Assembly: GCF_002934265.1 (NCBI RefSeq)
Contig: NZ_PTIX01000008.1
Span: 1-64,000 of the forward strand
Direction of reading: 5' to 3'
DNA: 64,000 nt
Source: Actinokineospora auranticolor
GTDB lineage: Bacteria; Actinomycetota; Actinomycetes; Mycobacteriales; Pseudonocardiaceae
This document shows, piece after piece, positions 1-7,859 of the stretch. The notes under the pieces are model-generated. The model did not search any database. It saw only the letters and a list, made by a program, of their open reading frames with translations, and had not been told where the DNA came from. A program made the position numbers and the translations under genes. Every line of letters begins with the position of its first letter. Within the stretch, counting starts at the first letter, position 1.

Positions 1-67
1 GCACCGACGGCGCGCGGCAGGCGAGGGCGATCGCGTCCCGCACGGTGTCGTGATCGGTCCGCGGCAT
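1..67 (-). CDS. Acg-type FMN-binding oxidoreductase, N-terminus only (cut by window start)
   Basis: The minus strand reads ATG at 67 behind a GAGGAGAGG ribosome site and encodes MPRTDHDTVRDAIALACRAP, then runs off the window. This matches the N-terminus of the complete Acg-type protein at 918-1916 (VVRAAIAAAARAPSSFNAQP), so it is very probably a second member of the nitroreductase-like Acg family (Mycobacterium Rv2032 type). These flavoproteins bind FMN and are induced by hypoxia in mycobacteria. Only 22 residues are visible, so the assignment rests on that alignment and on the neighbouring Usp and Acg genes. Confidence 0.6.
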   Translation of the reverse strand, partial: MPRTDHDTVRDAIALACRAPSV

Positions 68-168
68 GACCGGTCCTCCTCTCCTCGGTGGTACGCCTCC
101 ACCGTGCCCAATGGCCCTGCCCGGGGACAGAGACCAAAGGACCCCGGTCGCAGGGACCGAAGCCCGGC

Positions 169-527
169 TCACCCCACGGGCACGATCACCACCAGGCACC
201 CGGCGTCCCGCAGGCAGTCCGCGGCGACTCCCGAGGCGATGTGCGCGGGGGAGTGGTGCGCCCCGATCGCCGGCAGATCCGCGCCCCGAGCGGCCTCGGC
301 CAGCGCCCGGCCGGTGCGGCCCTCGACGCGTTCGACCGACAGCGGCACCCGTCCGTCGTCGCCGAGTCCCGGCAGGTGCGGTGACATGGGAGCGGTCTCC
401 GGTGCGACGACCTCGAGCACGGTCACCGCCGCACCCTTGGCGTGGCAGGTGCCCACCGCGGCGCGGCGGCGGAGCCGCCATAGCCGACCACGAAACGCCG
501 CCCGCTGCCGGACCTATTTCCGGACAC
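169..527 (-). pseudogene. Universal stress protein (UspA fold), frameshifted
   Basis: From GTG 527, with GAGGAGGGAA just upstream, the frame reads the Usp strand-1 motif RRFVVGYGGSAA and then hits a stop near 420. A second frame picks up at about 470 with AVGTCHAKGAAVTVLEVVAP and continues to a typical Usp C-terminus ending GCLVVIVPVG at 169. The join falls inside helix 1, so a small deletion plus frameshift is likely. The usual G-x2-G-x9-G ATP loop is also degraded (GAHHSPAHIASG). Read as a dead or dying single-domain Usp gene beside other dormancy-type genes. A sequencing error could explain the frame change but not the degraded loop. Confidence 0.6.
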
Positions 528-570
528 GGTTTCCCTCCTCGACATCTACCCTGCTCTGTCCTGAGTGGAT

Positions 571-708
571 TCAATGGCTCGGCGCGCCGACCACCAAGGC
601 GACCCCGTCCGCGAATAGAACGGCACCTGCGGTGAAGAACCCGGCGGCCGGCCAGGGCAGCGCGGGCGCGGTGGCGCAGATCGACACCCGCGCGTCGACC
701 CCGGCCAT
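571..708 (-). CDS. Small single-span membrane protein (45 aa)
   Basis: ATG at 708 follows a strong CGGAGGAG ribosome site. The 45-residue product starts MAGVDARVSI and has one hydrophobic stretch (about residues 15-42: LPWPAAGFFTAGAVLFADGV and onward), then ends GAPSH. No family is recognised. It is divergent from the Acg-type gene at 918 and shares its promoter region, which carries GGGAC/GTCCC palindromes, so it may belong to the same stress regulon. Small size limits confidence. Confidence 0.4.
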   Translation of the reverse strand: MAGVDARVSICATAPALPWPAAGFFTAGAVLFADGVALVVGAPSH

Positions 709-767
709 CACTCCTCCGCTTCCCCGCACTCGGTGTCGGTTCCAGCCCCACCCACCCGACGACCGGC

Positions 768-843
768 GGGACACCGACGAAAGTCCCTGCCACCCCGTGC
801 CACTCCGCACTGTCCACAGACGAGCAAGGGGACCAACGTCCCG
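768..843. promoter_or_regulatory. Two GGGAC...GTCCC palindromes; the second like a DosR/DevR box
   Basis: Positions 830-843 read GGGAC-CAAC-GTCCC, with the same half-sites and 4-nt spacing as the mycobacterial DosR box core (GGGACTWWAGTCCC). A second pair, GGGAC at 768-772 and GTCCC at 784-788, has an 11-nt spacer. Both lie in the divergent region between the 45-aa ORF (start 708) and the Acg-type gene (start 918). Acg and Usp genes are classic DosR targets, so the context fits. No DosR gene is visible in the window. Confidence 0.5.
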
Positions 844-917
844 GTCGGTCGGGTCCGCCGTCGGTGCCGGGCGGTCCGCCCGCCGGGCAACCTGGGTTGG
901 TATGGAAAGGAGCCGAC

Positions 918-1916
918 ATGCCCGCTGACAGCACAGCGACATCGACGGGCGCGGTGGTACGCGCCGCTATCGCGGCCGCGGCGCGCGCGCCGTCGTCGTT
1001 CAACGCCCAACCCTGGCACTTCACCGCCCACCCCGCCGGATCCGCCGACCAGCACCGGGTTGACCTCGCGCTCGACCGGTCGCGGGTCCTCGCGGTCACC
1101 GACCCGGACGCGCACCAGGCGCGGATCGGCTGCGGTGCCGCCCTCTACACCCTGCGCCTGTCGTTGGCGGTGTCCGGGCACCGCGGTGACGCGGCGTTGC
1201 TGCCCGACCCGGCCGACCACGACCTCATCGCCACCGTCCGCCTGGACGGCAAGCACCGCGCCACCCCGCACGAACGCGCGCTCGCCACCGCCGTGTGGCG
1301 CAGGCACACCAACCGCAGGCCGTTCCTGGACCGCCCCGTGCCGCCACCCGCGCGCACGGCCCTCGTCCGCGCCGCCGCGGCCGAGGGCGCCCGGCTCCAC
1401 CTGCTGGAACGCCCCACCGACCTGGGCGCCGTCGCGGACCTCATCCGCCGCGCCGACAACCTGCTGAGCCAGAACCCGGCTCACCTGACCGAAGCCCGCC
1501 GCTGGGTCGGCGGCACCGGTCACGGCGACGGCGTACCCGCCACCGCCGCGGGCCGACCCCCGTCGCCGGACACCCTGGTCGTGTTGCGGGACTTAGATTC
1601 CCCGGCCACACCGGTGCCCTTCGAGCGCCTGCCGCTGCTGGCCGTCCTGACCACCGTCGGCGACAGCGACGGCGACCAGATCGCGGCGGGCCAAGCGTTG
1701 CAGCGGGTTCTGCTGACCGCCTGCGTCGAGGGACTGGCCGTATCCCCGCTGTCCCAACCGATCGAGGTACCCACCACCCGCCGCGCGCTGGGCGAGGTGG
1801 TCGGCGCCCCCGCGCACCTCGTGCTGCGCATCGGCTACGGCCACGCGGGCGTCACCACACCCCGCCGGCCGCTGGACGAGATCGCCACCGGCCTGGCAGA
1901 GGAGAAGCGAGCGTGA
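918..1916 (+). CDS. Acg-type FMN-binding oxidoreductase
   Basis: 332 aa, about the usual length of the actinobacterial Acg family (nitroreductase-like flavoproteins such as Rv2032 of M. tuberculosis). Residues 24-33 APSSFNAQPW correspond to the family's FMN-contacting APSxHNxQPW motif, with Phe in place of the usual His. The start is ATG 918 because GAAAGGAG lies 6 nt upstream; an upstream GTG-type start at 864 would be out of context. Mycobacterial Acg is thought to sequester flavin rather than reduce nitro compounds. The stop overlaps a tiny ORF that in turn overlaps the Usp gene at 1969, so the genes are probably co-transcribed, possibly under DosR-like control. Confidence 0.82.
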   Translation: MPADSTATSTGAVVRAAIAAAARAPSSFNAQPWHFTAHPAGSADQHRVDLALDRSRVLAVTDPDAHQARIGCGAALYTLRLSLAVSGHRGDAALLPDPADHDLIATVRLDGKHRATPHERALATAVWRRHTNRRPFLDRPVPPPARTALVRAAAAEGARLHLLERPTDLGAVADLIRRADNLLSQNPAHLTEARRWVGGTGHGDGVPATAAGRPPSPDTLVVLRDLDSPATPVPFERLPLLAVLTTVGDSDGDQIAAGQALQRVLLTACVEGLAVSPLSQPIEVPTTRRALGEVVGAPAHLVLRIGYGHAGVTTPRRPLDEIATGLAEEKRA

Positions 1917-1972
1917 ACGCGACCGACGACCTGATCCGCGTCACGTCCGAGCGGACCGGAGGTCCCCGATGA
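1913..1972 (+). CDS. 19-codon coupling ORF between Acg and Usp genes
   Basis: GTG 1913 overlaps the Acg stop as GTGA and encodes MNATDDLIRVTSERTGGPR. Its stop overlaps the ATG of the next gene as ATGA at 1969-1972. Overlaps at both ends suggest that ribosomes are carried from the Acg gene to the Usp gene by coupling. The peptide has no recognisable motif, and whether it has a function of its own is unknown. Confidence 0.35.
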   Translation: MNATDDLIRVTSERTGGPR

Positions 1973-2847
1973 CCGCATCACACGACCAGGTCGTCGTCGG
2001 CATCGACGGCTCCGACACGTCCCTCACCGCGACCAAGTGGGCAGCGGACGAGGCCCGGCGCCGGGGTACGACCCTGAGCCTCGTGCACGCCTGCGTTCCA
2101 CCGGCCGTCCGCCACCCCACCACGCTCGCCTCCCAAGCCGACTACATCGACGCGCTCACCGACCACGGTCGTGTCTGGCTGCGCGAGGCCCGCGCGGTGG
2201 CCCGCCACGCCGCCCCGGGCCTGCCCGTGCGCCAAGACCTGCGGGTCGGCCAAGCCGCCGCCGTGGTGCTGGAGGCTGCCGAGAGGGCCGCGCTGGTGGT
2301 CGTGGGAAGCCGCGGGCTCGGCGGATTCCGCGCGTTGACCGTCGGCTCGGTGTCGACCGCGGTCGCGCACCACGCGTCCTGTCCGGTGGTCGTCATCCGC
2401 GAAGGCATCGAACCGAACGCGGATGGACCCGTTGTCGTGGGCGTCGAAGGCTCACCGGCGAGCGACGCCGCGCTCGCCTTCGCCTTCGCCCAGGCGGCGC
2501 GCCGCGCGCTGCCGCTGGTGGCCGTGCACACCTGGAGCGACGTCGCCTACCCGGGCCTGTGGACGGCCGTGCCGCTGGGCGTCGACTGGGGCGAGGTCAC
2601 CGAATCGGAGGCGGCCCTGCTCGACGCGCGGCTGGCCGCGTACCGGGTCGACTACCCCGATGTGCCCGTACGTCCCGTGGTGACCCGCGACCGCCCCGTT
2701 CGCGCGCTGCTGACCCATGCCGACAGCGCGAGCCTGCTGGTCGTCGGCAACCGGCGGCGGCACGCGCTCACCGGGCCCGGCACCGGCTCGACCAGCACCG
2801 CCCTGCTGCACCTGTGCCCCTGCCCGCTCGCGGTGGTCCGCCCCTGA
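1969..2847 (+). CDS. Tandem universal stress protein (two UspA domains)
   Basis: 292 aa with two Usp domains. Domain 1 (about 1-145) begins VVVGIDGSDTS and keeps the full ATP loop G-SRG-LGGFRALTVGSVS followed by CPVVVI. Domain 2 (about 150-292) begins VVVGVEGSPASD and ends GSTSTALLHLCPCPLAVV with a less regular loop (GNRRRHALTGPGTGS). This is the common actinobacterial tandem Usp form, an ATP-binding cytoplasmic stress protein. Its ATG overlaps the stop of the 19-codon ORF, placing it in the Acg operon. Confidence 0.88.
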   Translation: MTASHDQVVVGIDGSDTSLTATKWAADEARRRGTTLSLVHACVPPAVRHPTTLASQADYIDALTDHGRVWLREARAVARHAAPGLPVRQDLRVGQAAAVVLEAAERAALVVVGSRGLGGFRALTVGSVSTAVAHHASCPVVVIREGIEPNADGPVVVGVEGSPASDAALAFAFAQAARRALPLVAVHTWSDVAYPGLWTAVPLGVDWGEVTESEAALLDARLAAYRVDYPDVPVRPVVTRDRPVRALLTHADSASLLVVGNRRRHALTGPGTGSTSTALLHLCPCPLAVVRP

Positions 2848-3301
2848 CTCGGGGGCACCGTCGTTCGAGGACTGTGAGGAGTCTGCCGTCGATGATCGGC
2901 GACTCGACCTCGTCTCCGACGCCGCCTCACTCAACAACACCATTCGCAAGGATGGGAGAACTGCTTTCCCTTTCGGTAGTTGTTCATGGAAATCACGAAT
3001 TCGGGGGGATGTCGACATGGCCGGTGGGCGCACGCGCATCGCCGGTGATCGGGGCTTCCCCGTTGCCCGGAGTCGGCGATCTCCGCCGTGCCGCCTGATC
3101 CCTCGATCTGGGTGTTCGCAGAGCATTGCCGCCGACATGTGGGCGGTTCTGAAAACTGGGAAGAACCGCCTTGGCGGGGTGTTAATTTCCCCTTTATGGC
3201 AGGCGAGCCACTTCTGCGTGCGCTTTTGCCTCACACGTTCGGGGCACCGCCAATCCGCGGGGTAGCGCGGCGGCCTCGGCCGTTCGTACCCTGATGCCAC
3301 C
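2848..3301. other. Intergenic region with a 9-bp inverted repeat
   Basis: 454 bp with no convincing gene and lower GC than its surroundings. It contains a perfect inverted repeat, GGCGGTTCT (3142-3150) and AGAACCGCC (3162-3170), with an 11-nt loop; this could be an operator or a weak hairpin. A TACCCT box at 3287-3292 lies 9 nt before the ATG at 3302 and looks like the -10 of a leaderless promoter for the next gene. Confidence 0.5.
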
Positions 3302-3700
3302 ATGGCCGATCATCACACTTACCAGCCGCGCCGCGGATTCACCCCCGGCACCCGCGCGGCTTTCTTGATGATTGTCGGCATGCTCGCGTTGTACGCGGCG
3401 CTGTGCGTCGGCCACCCCCACCCGACCCCGTTCGGCGCGGGACACATGGTGGCGACGGAAGTCCTGTCCGGTCAGCAGGACCCCGGCACCGGTGAGGACG
3501 GCTGCGGGAACCTCGTCCACGACCCGGACGCCCTGAACGCCGAATCGACCCACCCCCTCGCCGTCCTCGCGGGCGGCCTGCCCCTCGCGGACACCTCGAC
3601 CCGCCCCACCGCGAACCGGCGCCGCTCGGCCGACGACCTCGCCCGACCGCCACCGTGGGGGAGAGCCCTGCTGACCAGGGTCTGCGTCGCGCGGACCTGA
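3302..3700 (+). CDS. Small membrane-anchored protein of unknown function
   Basis: 132 aa. One N-terminal hydrophobic segment (about residues 18-37, RAAFLMIVGMLALYAALCVG) is followed by a His/Pro-rich stretch (HPHPTPFGAGH) and a polar tail with two Cys. The topology fits a single-pass protein with a short cytoplasmic N-terminus. No ribosome site precedes ATG 3302; a TACCCT box 9 nt upstream suggests a leaderless transcript. No family is recognised. The His and Cys could bind metal, but this is only a suggestion. Confidence 0.5.
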   Translation: MADHHTYQPRRGFTPGTRAAFLMIVGMLALYAALCVGHPHPTPFGAGHMVATEVLSGQQDPGTGEDGCGNLVHDPDALNAESTHPLAVLAGGLPLADTSTRPTANRRRSADDLARPPPWGRALLTRVCVART

Positions 3701-3766
3701 CGGGGACACCGCCCGGCGCCGCCGGGTGCCCTGTCATGTGATGCCGCGACGGTCACTGGAGAACCC

Positions 3767-4897
3767 ATGCGTTTGGCACGCTCGACCACCCTGCCCGAAC
3801 TGTTCGACGCGGTCGGCGACACCCCTGTCGTCCGCCTCCGCAACCTCACCGCGGCCCACGAGGCCGAGCTCGTCGTGAAGCTGGAGGGCGCGAACCCGGG
3901 AGGAAGCCTGAAGGACCGCCCCGCCTCGCACATCATCCGCCACGCCGAGCGCACCGGTGCCCTGCGTCCGGGGGGCACGATCATCGAGTCGTCCTCCGGG
4001 AACTTCGGGATCGCGCTGGCCATGTTCGGCGCGTCCCGCGGCTACCGGGTGATCGCCGTGGTGGACCCGAAGCTCACCGCCACCAACCGGGCGCTGCTGC
4101 GGGCGTTCGGCGCGGAGATCATCGTCGTGGACGAGCAGGACGACTCGGGTTCCTACCACAAGACCCGCATCTTCCTGGCCAACCAGCTGCACCGGCAGAT
4201 CGCGGGATCCTTCCGACCCGACCAGTGCTTCAACCCGCTCAACAGCGAGGCGCACCTGCGCAGCACGGCGGCCGAACTGCTCGACCAGGCGGGCCCGGAG
4301 CTGGCCGCGGTGGTCTGCACCGTCAGCACCGGCGGCCACCTCGGCGGCATCGCGCGCTCGGTGAAGCAACGCGCACCGCACGTGCGGGTGATCGGCGTCG
4401 ACGTCGACGGGTCGACGGTGTTCGGCGGACGCCCGCACGCCTACCTGACGCCGGGCGTGGGTCTGAGCTGGACACCGGTGAACCTCGACGACCTCTCCCT
4501 GGTGGACGAGGTCTACAAGGTCACCGACGAGGACGCCTACCGCGCCTGCCGCACCCTCGCCCGCACGGAGGGCATCCTCGCCGGGGTCTCGACCGGCGCC
4601 GCCCTGACCGTCGCCCTGGCCGCCGCCATGCGCACACCCGCCGGACGCCGCGTCGCCGTCCTCGCCTCCGACCGGGGCGAGCGGTACCTGAACACCGCGT
4701 TCGACGACGAGTGGCTGCGCGCCAACACCCTCACCACCGAGTGCACGGCCGCCGGGTTGCGCGCCCGCGCGGGCAGGCTCACCCCGTACTCGACCGACCC
4801 GGCCGCGGACTGCGGGAACTACCTACCCCAACTGGCCGAACAACTCGACTCACCGACCGCGCGGCAGCCGCGTGCCAACGCCGAGGTGGGCCGGTGA
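3767..4897 (+). CDS. SbnA/cysteine-synthase-like PLP enzyme
   Basis: 376 aa, fold-type II PLP enzyme of the O-acetylserine sulfhydrylase group. The Schiff-base lysine is K49 in NPGGSLKDRPA, the substrate loop is SSSGNFG (75-81), and the PLP phosphate loop is STGGHLGG. The longer C-terminal tail and the exporter coupled to it resemble SbnA, which makes N-(2-amino-2-carboxyethyl)-L-glutamate, a precursor of 2,3-diaminopropionate, from O-phosphoserine and glutamate. A plain cysteine or cystathionine synthase is the alternative. ATG 3767 follows GGAGAA. The stop overlaps the GTG of the MFS gene (GTGA). Confidence 0.75.
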   Translation: MRLARSTTLPELFDAVGDTPVVRLRNLTAAHEAELVVKLEGANPGGSLKDRPASHIIRHAERTGALRPGGTIIESSSGNFGIALAMFGASRGYRVIAVVDPKLTATNRALLRAFGAEIIVVDEQDDSGSYHKTRIFLANQLHRQIAGSFRPDQCFNPLNSEAHLRSTAAELLDQAGPELAAVVCTVSTGGHLGGIARSVKQRAPHVRVIGVDVDGSTVFGGRPHAYLTPGVGLSWTPVNLDDLSLVDEVYKVTDEDAYRACRTLARTEGILAGVSTGAALTVALAAAMRTPAGRRVAVLASDRGERYLNTAFDDEWLRANTLTTECTAAGLRARAGRLTPYSTDPAADCGNYLPQLAEQLDSPTARQPRANAEVGR

Positions 4898-6147
4898 TCA
4901 CCGTACTGCGCCAGAAGGCGTTCGGCCGCCTGTGGCTCAGCTACACCGCGTCGGCCGTCGCGACCGGCTTGCTGCCCACCGCGCTCATCCTGGCCATTTT
5001 GGACAGACACAACGGTTTCACCGCGCTGGGACTGGTCTTGGGCGCCCGGACCCTGGGCTTCCTCATCGGCGCCCTGCCCGCCGGGGTCATCGCCGACCGC
5101 TACCCCCGCGCCAAGGCACTGGCCTGCTCCAGCCTGCTCCGCGCGGCGGGCGCCGCCGCGGTCGCGCTCCTGCTCGACCTACCCACGATCGCCCTGTGCG
5201 CCGCGGTGTTCCTCGCGGGCGCGGGCGAAGGCGTGTTCCGCAGCGCCTACCAGGCACTCGTCGGAGAACTCGTCGCGGAGGAACACCGCCACGAAGCCAA
5301 CGCCGCCACGACCCTGAGCCTGCGCGTCTGCCTGGTCGCGGGCCCCACCGCCGCCGTCGCGCTGCACAGCGGCCTCGGCAGGACGACCAGCCTCCTCATC
5401 GCCGCCGCGCTCTGGCTCGTCTCCACCGCGCTGGTCGCGCCCCTGGCCCGAGGCGACCGCAAACCCCCCGAAACCAACGAAACCTCCCGCAACGCCCTCG
5501 CCGACTTCGGCCACGGCCTCCGCGAGGCACGCAGGCACCGCTGGTTCCTGGCAGGCCTGGCCGCCCTCATCTTCTGGCTGGCACTGGGCGAGGCGGCCAA
5601 GTACCTGATGCTCCCCATCATCGCCCGCGACCGCTTCGGCGGCGACTGGCTCATCGGCGCCGCCCTGGGTGCCTACTCCCTCGGCGCCGTCGGCGCGGCG
5701 GTGCTGATGAGCCGCTGGCGCCCACGCCGCCCCGGCATCCCCGCCATGATCATGCTGGGCAGCTACGGCCTGGTCCCGCTGTCCCTGGCCTTCGCCCACC
5801 ACAGCTGGATCATCATCGCCTGCTGCGCCGTCGGCGGGGCGGGCATCGAGATCTTCAACATCCCCTGGTTCACCGCCATCCAACGCGAAGTGCCCCAACA
5901 CCTCCAAGCCCGGGTCTCCGCCCTCGACTTCCTCGTCTCCTACGGCATGAGCCCACTCGGCCTGGCCCTCCTGCCCGCCATCATCGCCGACGTGGGCGGC
6001 ACGACCACCCTGACCGTCTGCGGACTGCTGGTCATCGCCGCCGCACTGCTCACCCTGCTGGTACCGGGCATGGCCACCTTCACCGACCCTCACCACCCCA
6101 AGGCTCCACATACAACCCCAACACCTCAGGCGGCCGAACAGAAGTAG
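4894..6147 (+). CDS. MFS exporter (SbnD/enterobactin-exporter type)
   Basis: 417 aa with about 12 hydrophobic segments and an MFS loop motif GVIADRYPRAKALA after TM2. The GTG start at 4894 overlaps the stop of the SbnA-like gene (GTGA), so the two are translationally coupled. In staphyloferrin B clusters an SbnA enzyme is paired with an MFS siderophore exporter, SbnD. By analogy this protein may export a diaminopropionate-containing product; the substrate is inferred only from the neighbour. Ends at 6147, followed by a strong hairpin. Confidence 0.78.
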   Translation: MITVLRQKAFGRLWLSYTASAVATGLLPTALILAILDRHNGFTALGLVLGARTLGFLIGALPAGVIADRYPRAKALACSSLLRAAGAAAVALLLDLPTIALCAAVFLAGAGEGVFRSAYQALVGELVAEEHRHEANAATTLSLRVCLVAGPTAAVALHSGLGRTTSLLIAAALWLVSTALVAPLARGDRKPPETNETSRNALADFGHGLREARRHRWFLAGLAALIFWLALGEAAKYLMLPIIARDRFGGDWLIGAALGAYSLGAVGAAVLMSRWRPRRPGIPAMIMLGSYGLVPLSLAFAHHSWIIIACCAVGGAGIEIFNIPWFTAIQREVPQHLQARVSALDFLVSYGMSPLGLALLPAIIADVGGTTTLTVCGLLVIAAALLTLLVPGMATFTDPHHPKAPHTTPTPQAAEQK

Positions 6148-6156
6148 CCCGGGCTC

Positions 6157-6190
6157 GGTGGCCGCCACCAGCGGCCGTGTGGCGGCCACC
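6157..6190. terminator. Bidirectional hairpin between convergent genes
   Basis: GGTGGCCGCCAC (6157-6168) pairs perfectly with GTGGCGGCCACC (6179-6190) across a 10-nt loop. It sits between the stop of the MFS gene (6147) and the stop of the convergent lipoprotein gene (6204), where a shared terminator is expected. There is no U tract, as is common in actinomycetes. Confidence 0.75.
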
Positions 6191-6203
6191 GGCTCGTCGA
6201 GGT

Positions 6204-7829
6204 CTACTTGGCGCACCCCTGGAGGTCCTCCGCCACCCACCGCAAGTAGTCCGGGACGTCCTTGGTCGACGTGCCCTTGGCCAACGACCCCGTCGCCGCG
6301 TCATACCGGTAGCCGCCGGCGAAGTCCTTCTGCAGTCCCTCCACCTTCTCCCGGTAGTCGAGCCAGTGCTTCGGGTCCACCATGTGCGTGGGCGCGACGT
6401 AGCGGTCGTCCTTGCGGTCGCCGAACTCGCTGGGCGTCTTGAAGACGTGGGGGTACCAGTCGTCCACCAGGTGGTTGAAGTTGCCGACCGGCCCCGAAGG
6501 GTGCGTGATGTTGTAGGTCGGCATCCCACGGCCCACCACGAGCCAGTTCGACTTGGCGTACGTGAGCGCCCGGCCGTCGATGCCGCGGAACGGGGTGTCT
6601 GGCTGGATGCCGTCCGGCATCAGCACCGCCTCGAACGACCCACCACGACTGTCTTCATCGGACACGAACTTCCGGAACGGCGCCGCACCCGACAAGTACC
6701 CCCACCCCAGCGGTTGGTGCTCTTTGGACGCGAAATCCGACATCAGCGTCCACCGCACACCAGCCTCGTCGACGTACGTGTTGTTCCCGAGCAAGGAGTA
6801 CTTGAAGGACGTCTCGACCGCGCCATCGCCATTCTTGAGCGCGCCCTGGGGGAGCATCGTGTAGAGGTACGTCCGCCCCCGGTCAGGATCGAACTTGTAC
6901 TCGCAGGTCGCGGGCGTCGGCGGACTCTCGTAGGTGAACGAGTACGTCCCGCCATACGCCCCACACGGCCCGTGCGACGTGCGTGCCGTCGTGGAGAGGC
7001 GGTAGGTGCCCGGCTTCTCGTAGGTGTGCGTAGCCATCGGAATAAGCCCAAGCCGACCGGTGATCTCCCAGTCCTGCGTGGTGCCGTCACCGAAGTCGAG
7101 GGTGCCAGCGAACCCGCACGCGGACGAGTCCAGACTGCTGGAGTTGAAGCGAACCTCCACCACGGGATCAACGCTCCCACACTCGGCACCACTACCCAGG
7201 TACAGAACACACTTCGCCGTATGCAACGGCTTCCGTGCGGGGACACTCGGCGCCGAAGTCGTCGATCGCGTAGGCGCGGACTTCGGCGTCGGAGCCTTCG
7301 GTGTCGCCGTGGGCGCCGCGGTGACCAGCGCCTCTGCGACGGCCGTGGCGTAGTCGACAAGGTAGGGCCCCGCCGCGGGCTCGTCGGAGGTCGCCTCGTC
7401 CGACTCCGGTGCACCATCACCAACACTGGTGACCAGGGAGAAACCGTCCAACCCCACCACCGCGGCGTCATCGGTGACAAAGCACGCCCGCTCACGAGCA
7501 CCGACCACCGCCGAACACCGCCGGTCATCCGGCACGTCCACATCGAACGCGCGACCGGTCGCATACGCAGTGAGAGTCACCCCGTCCACCGTCCAAGACT
7601 GCCGAGCGGTGATACCGGCACCCGGATCGGACGTACACCCACCATCCACCGGAGCCCCAGCCGCACTCCCGGTCAACCGCGCCACCAGATCACCGGTAAC
7701 CACATCACACACCGTCGCCACAACCCTCTGCGGCACCACCACCTGCGGATCATCACACGCCGCCACCGACAAAACACCCAACACGACGACGGCGACACGC
7801 ACCCGCCACCCGCCCACCACCCGCACCAT
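6204..7829 (-). CDS. Secreted lipoprotein with a PKD-like domain
   Basis: 541 aa. The N-terminal signal ends in lipobox LSVAAC with lipidated Cys25. After a Thr/Pro/Ala-rich linker (about 170-205) comes a PKD-like immunoglobulin fold (about 235-300) with the motif DFGDGTTQDW and, later, HTYEKPGTYRLS. The C-terminal 240 residues are Trp/Tyr-rich (for example LGWGYLSGAAPFRKF) and match no family I recognise. Outer-face location is expected; PKD domains usually mediate protein or sugar contacts. The downstream hairpin at 6157-6190 is its likely terminator. A specific role cannot be given. Confidence 0.78.
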   Translation of the reverse strand: MVRVVGGWRVRVAVVVLGVLSVAACDDPQVVVPQRVVATVCDVVTGDLVARLTGSAAGAPVDGGCTSDPGAGITARQSWTVDGVTLTAYATGRAFDVDVPDDRRCSAVVGARERACFVTDDAAVVGLDGFSLVTSVGDGAPESDEATSDEPAAGPYLVDYATAVAEALVTAAPTATPKAPTPKSAPTRSTTSAPSVPARKPLHTAKCVLYLGSGAECGSVDPVVEVRFNSSSLDSSACGFAGTLDFGDGTTQDWEITGRLGLIPMATHTYEKPGTYRLSTTARTSHGPCGAYGGTYSFTYESPPTPATCEYKFDPDRGRTYLYTMLPQGALKNGDGAVETSFKYSLLGNNTYVDEAGVRWTLMSDFASKEHQPLGWGYLSGAAPFRKFVSDEDSRGGSFEAVLMPDGIQPDTPFRGIDGRALTYAKSNWLVVGRGMPTYNITHPSGPVGNFNHLVDDWYPHVFKTPSEFGDRKDDRYVAPTHMVDPKHWLDYREKVEGLQKDFAGGYRYDAATGSLAKGTSTKDVPDYLRWVAEDLQGCAK

Positions 7830-7859
7830 GTCCGGGAAGTCGCCAGGCCGCGCGGCCCG

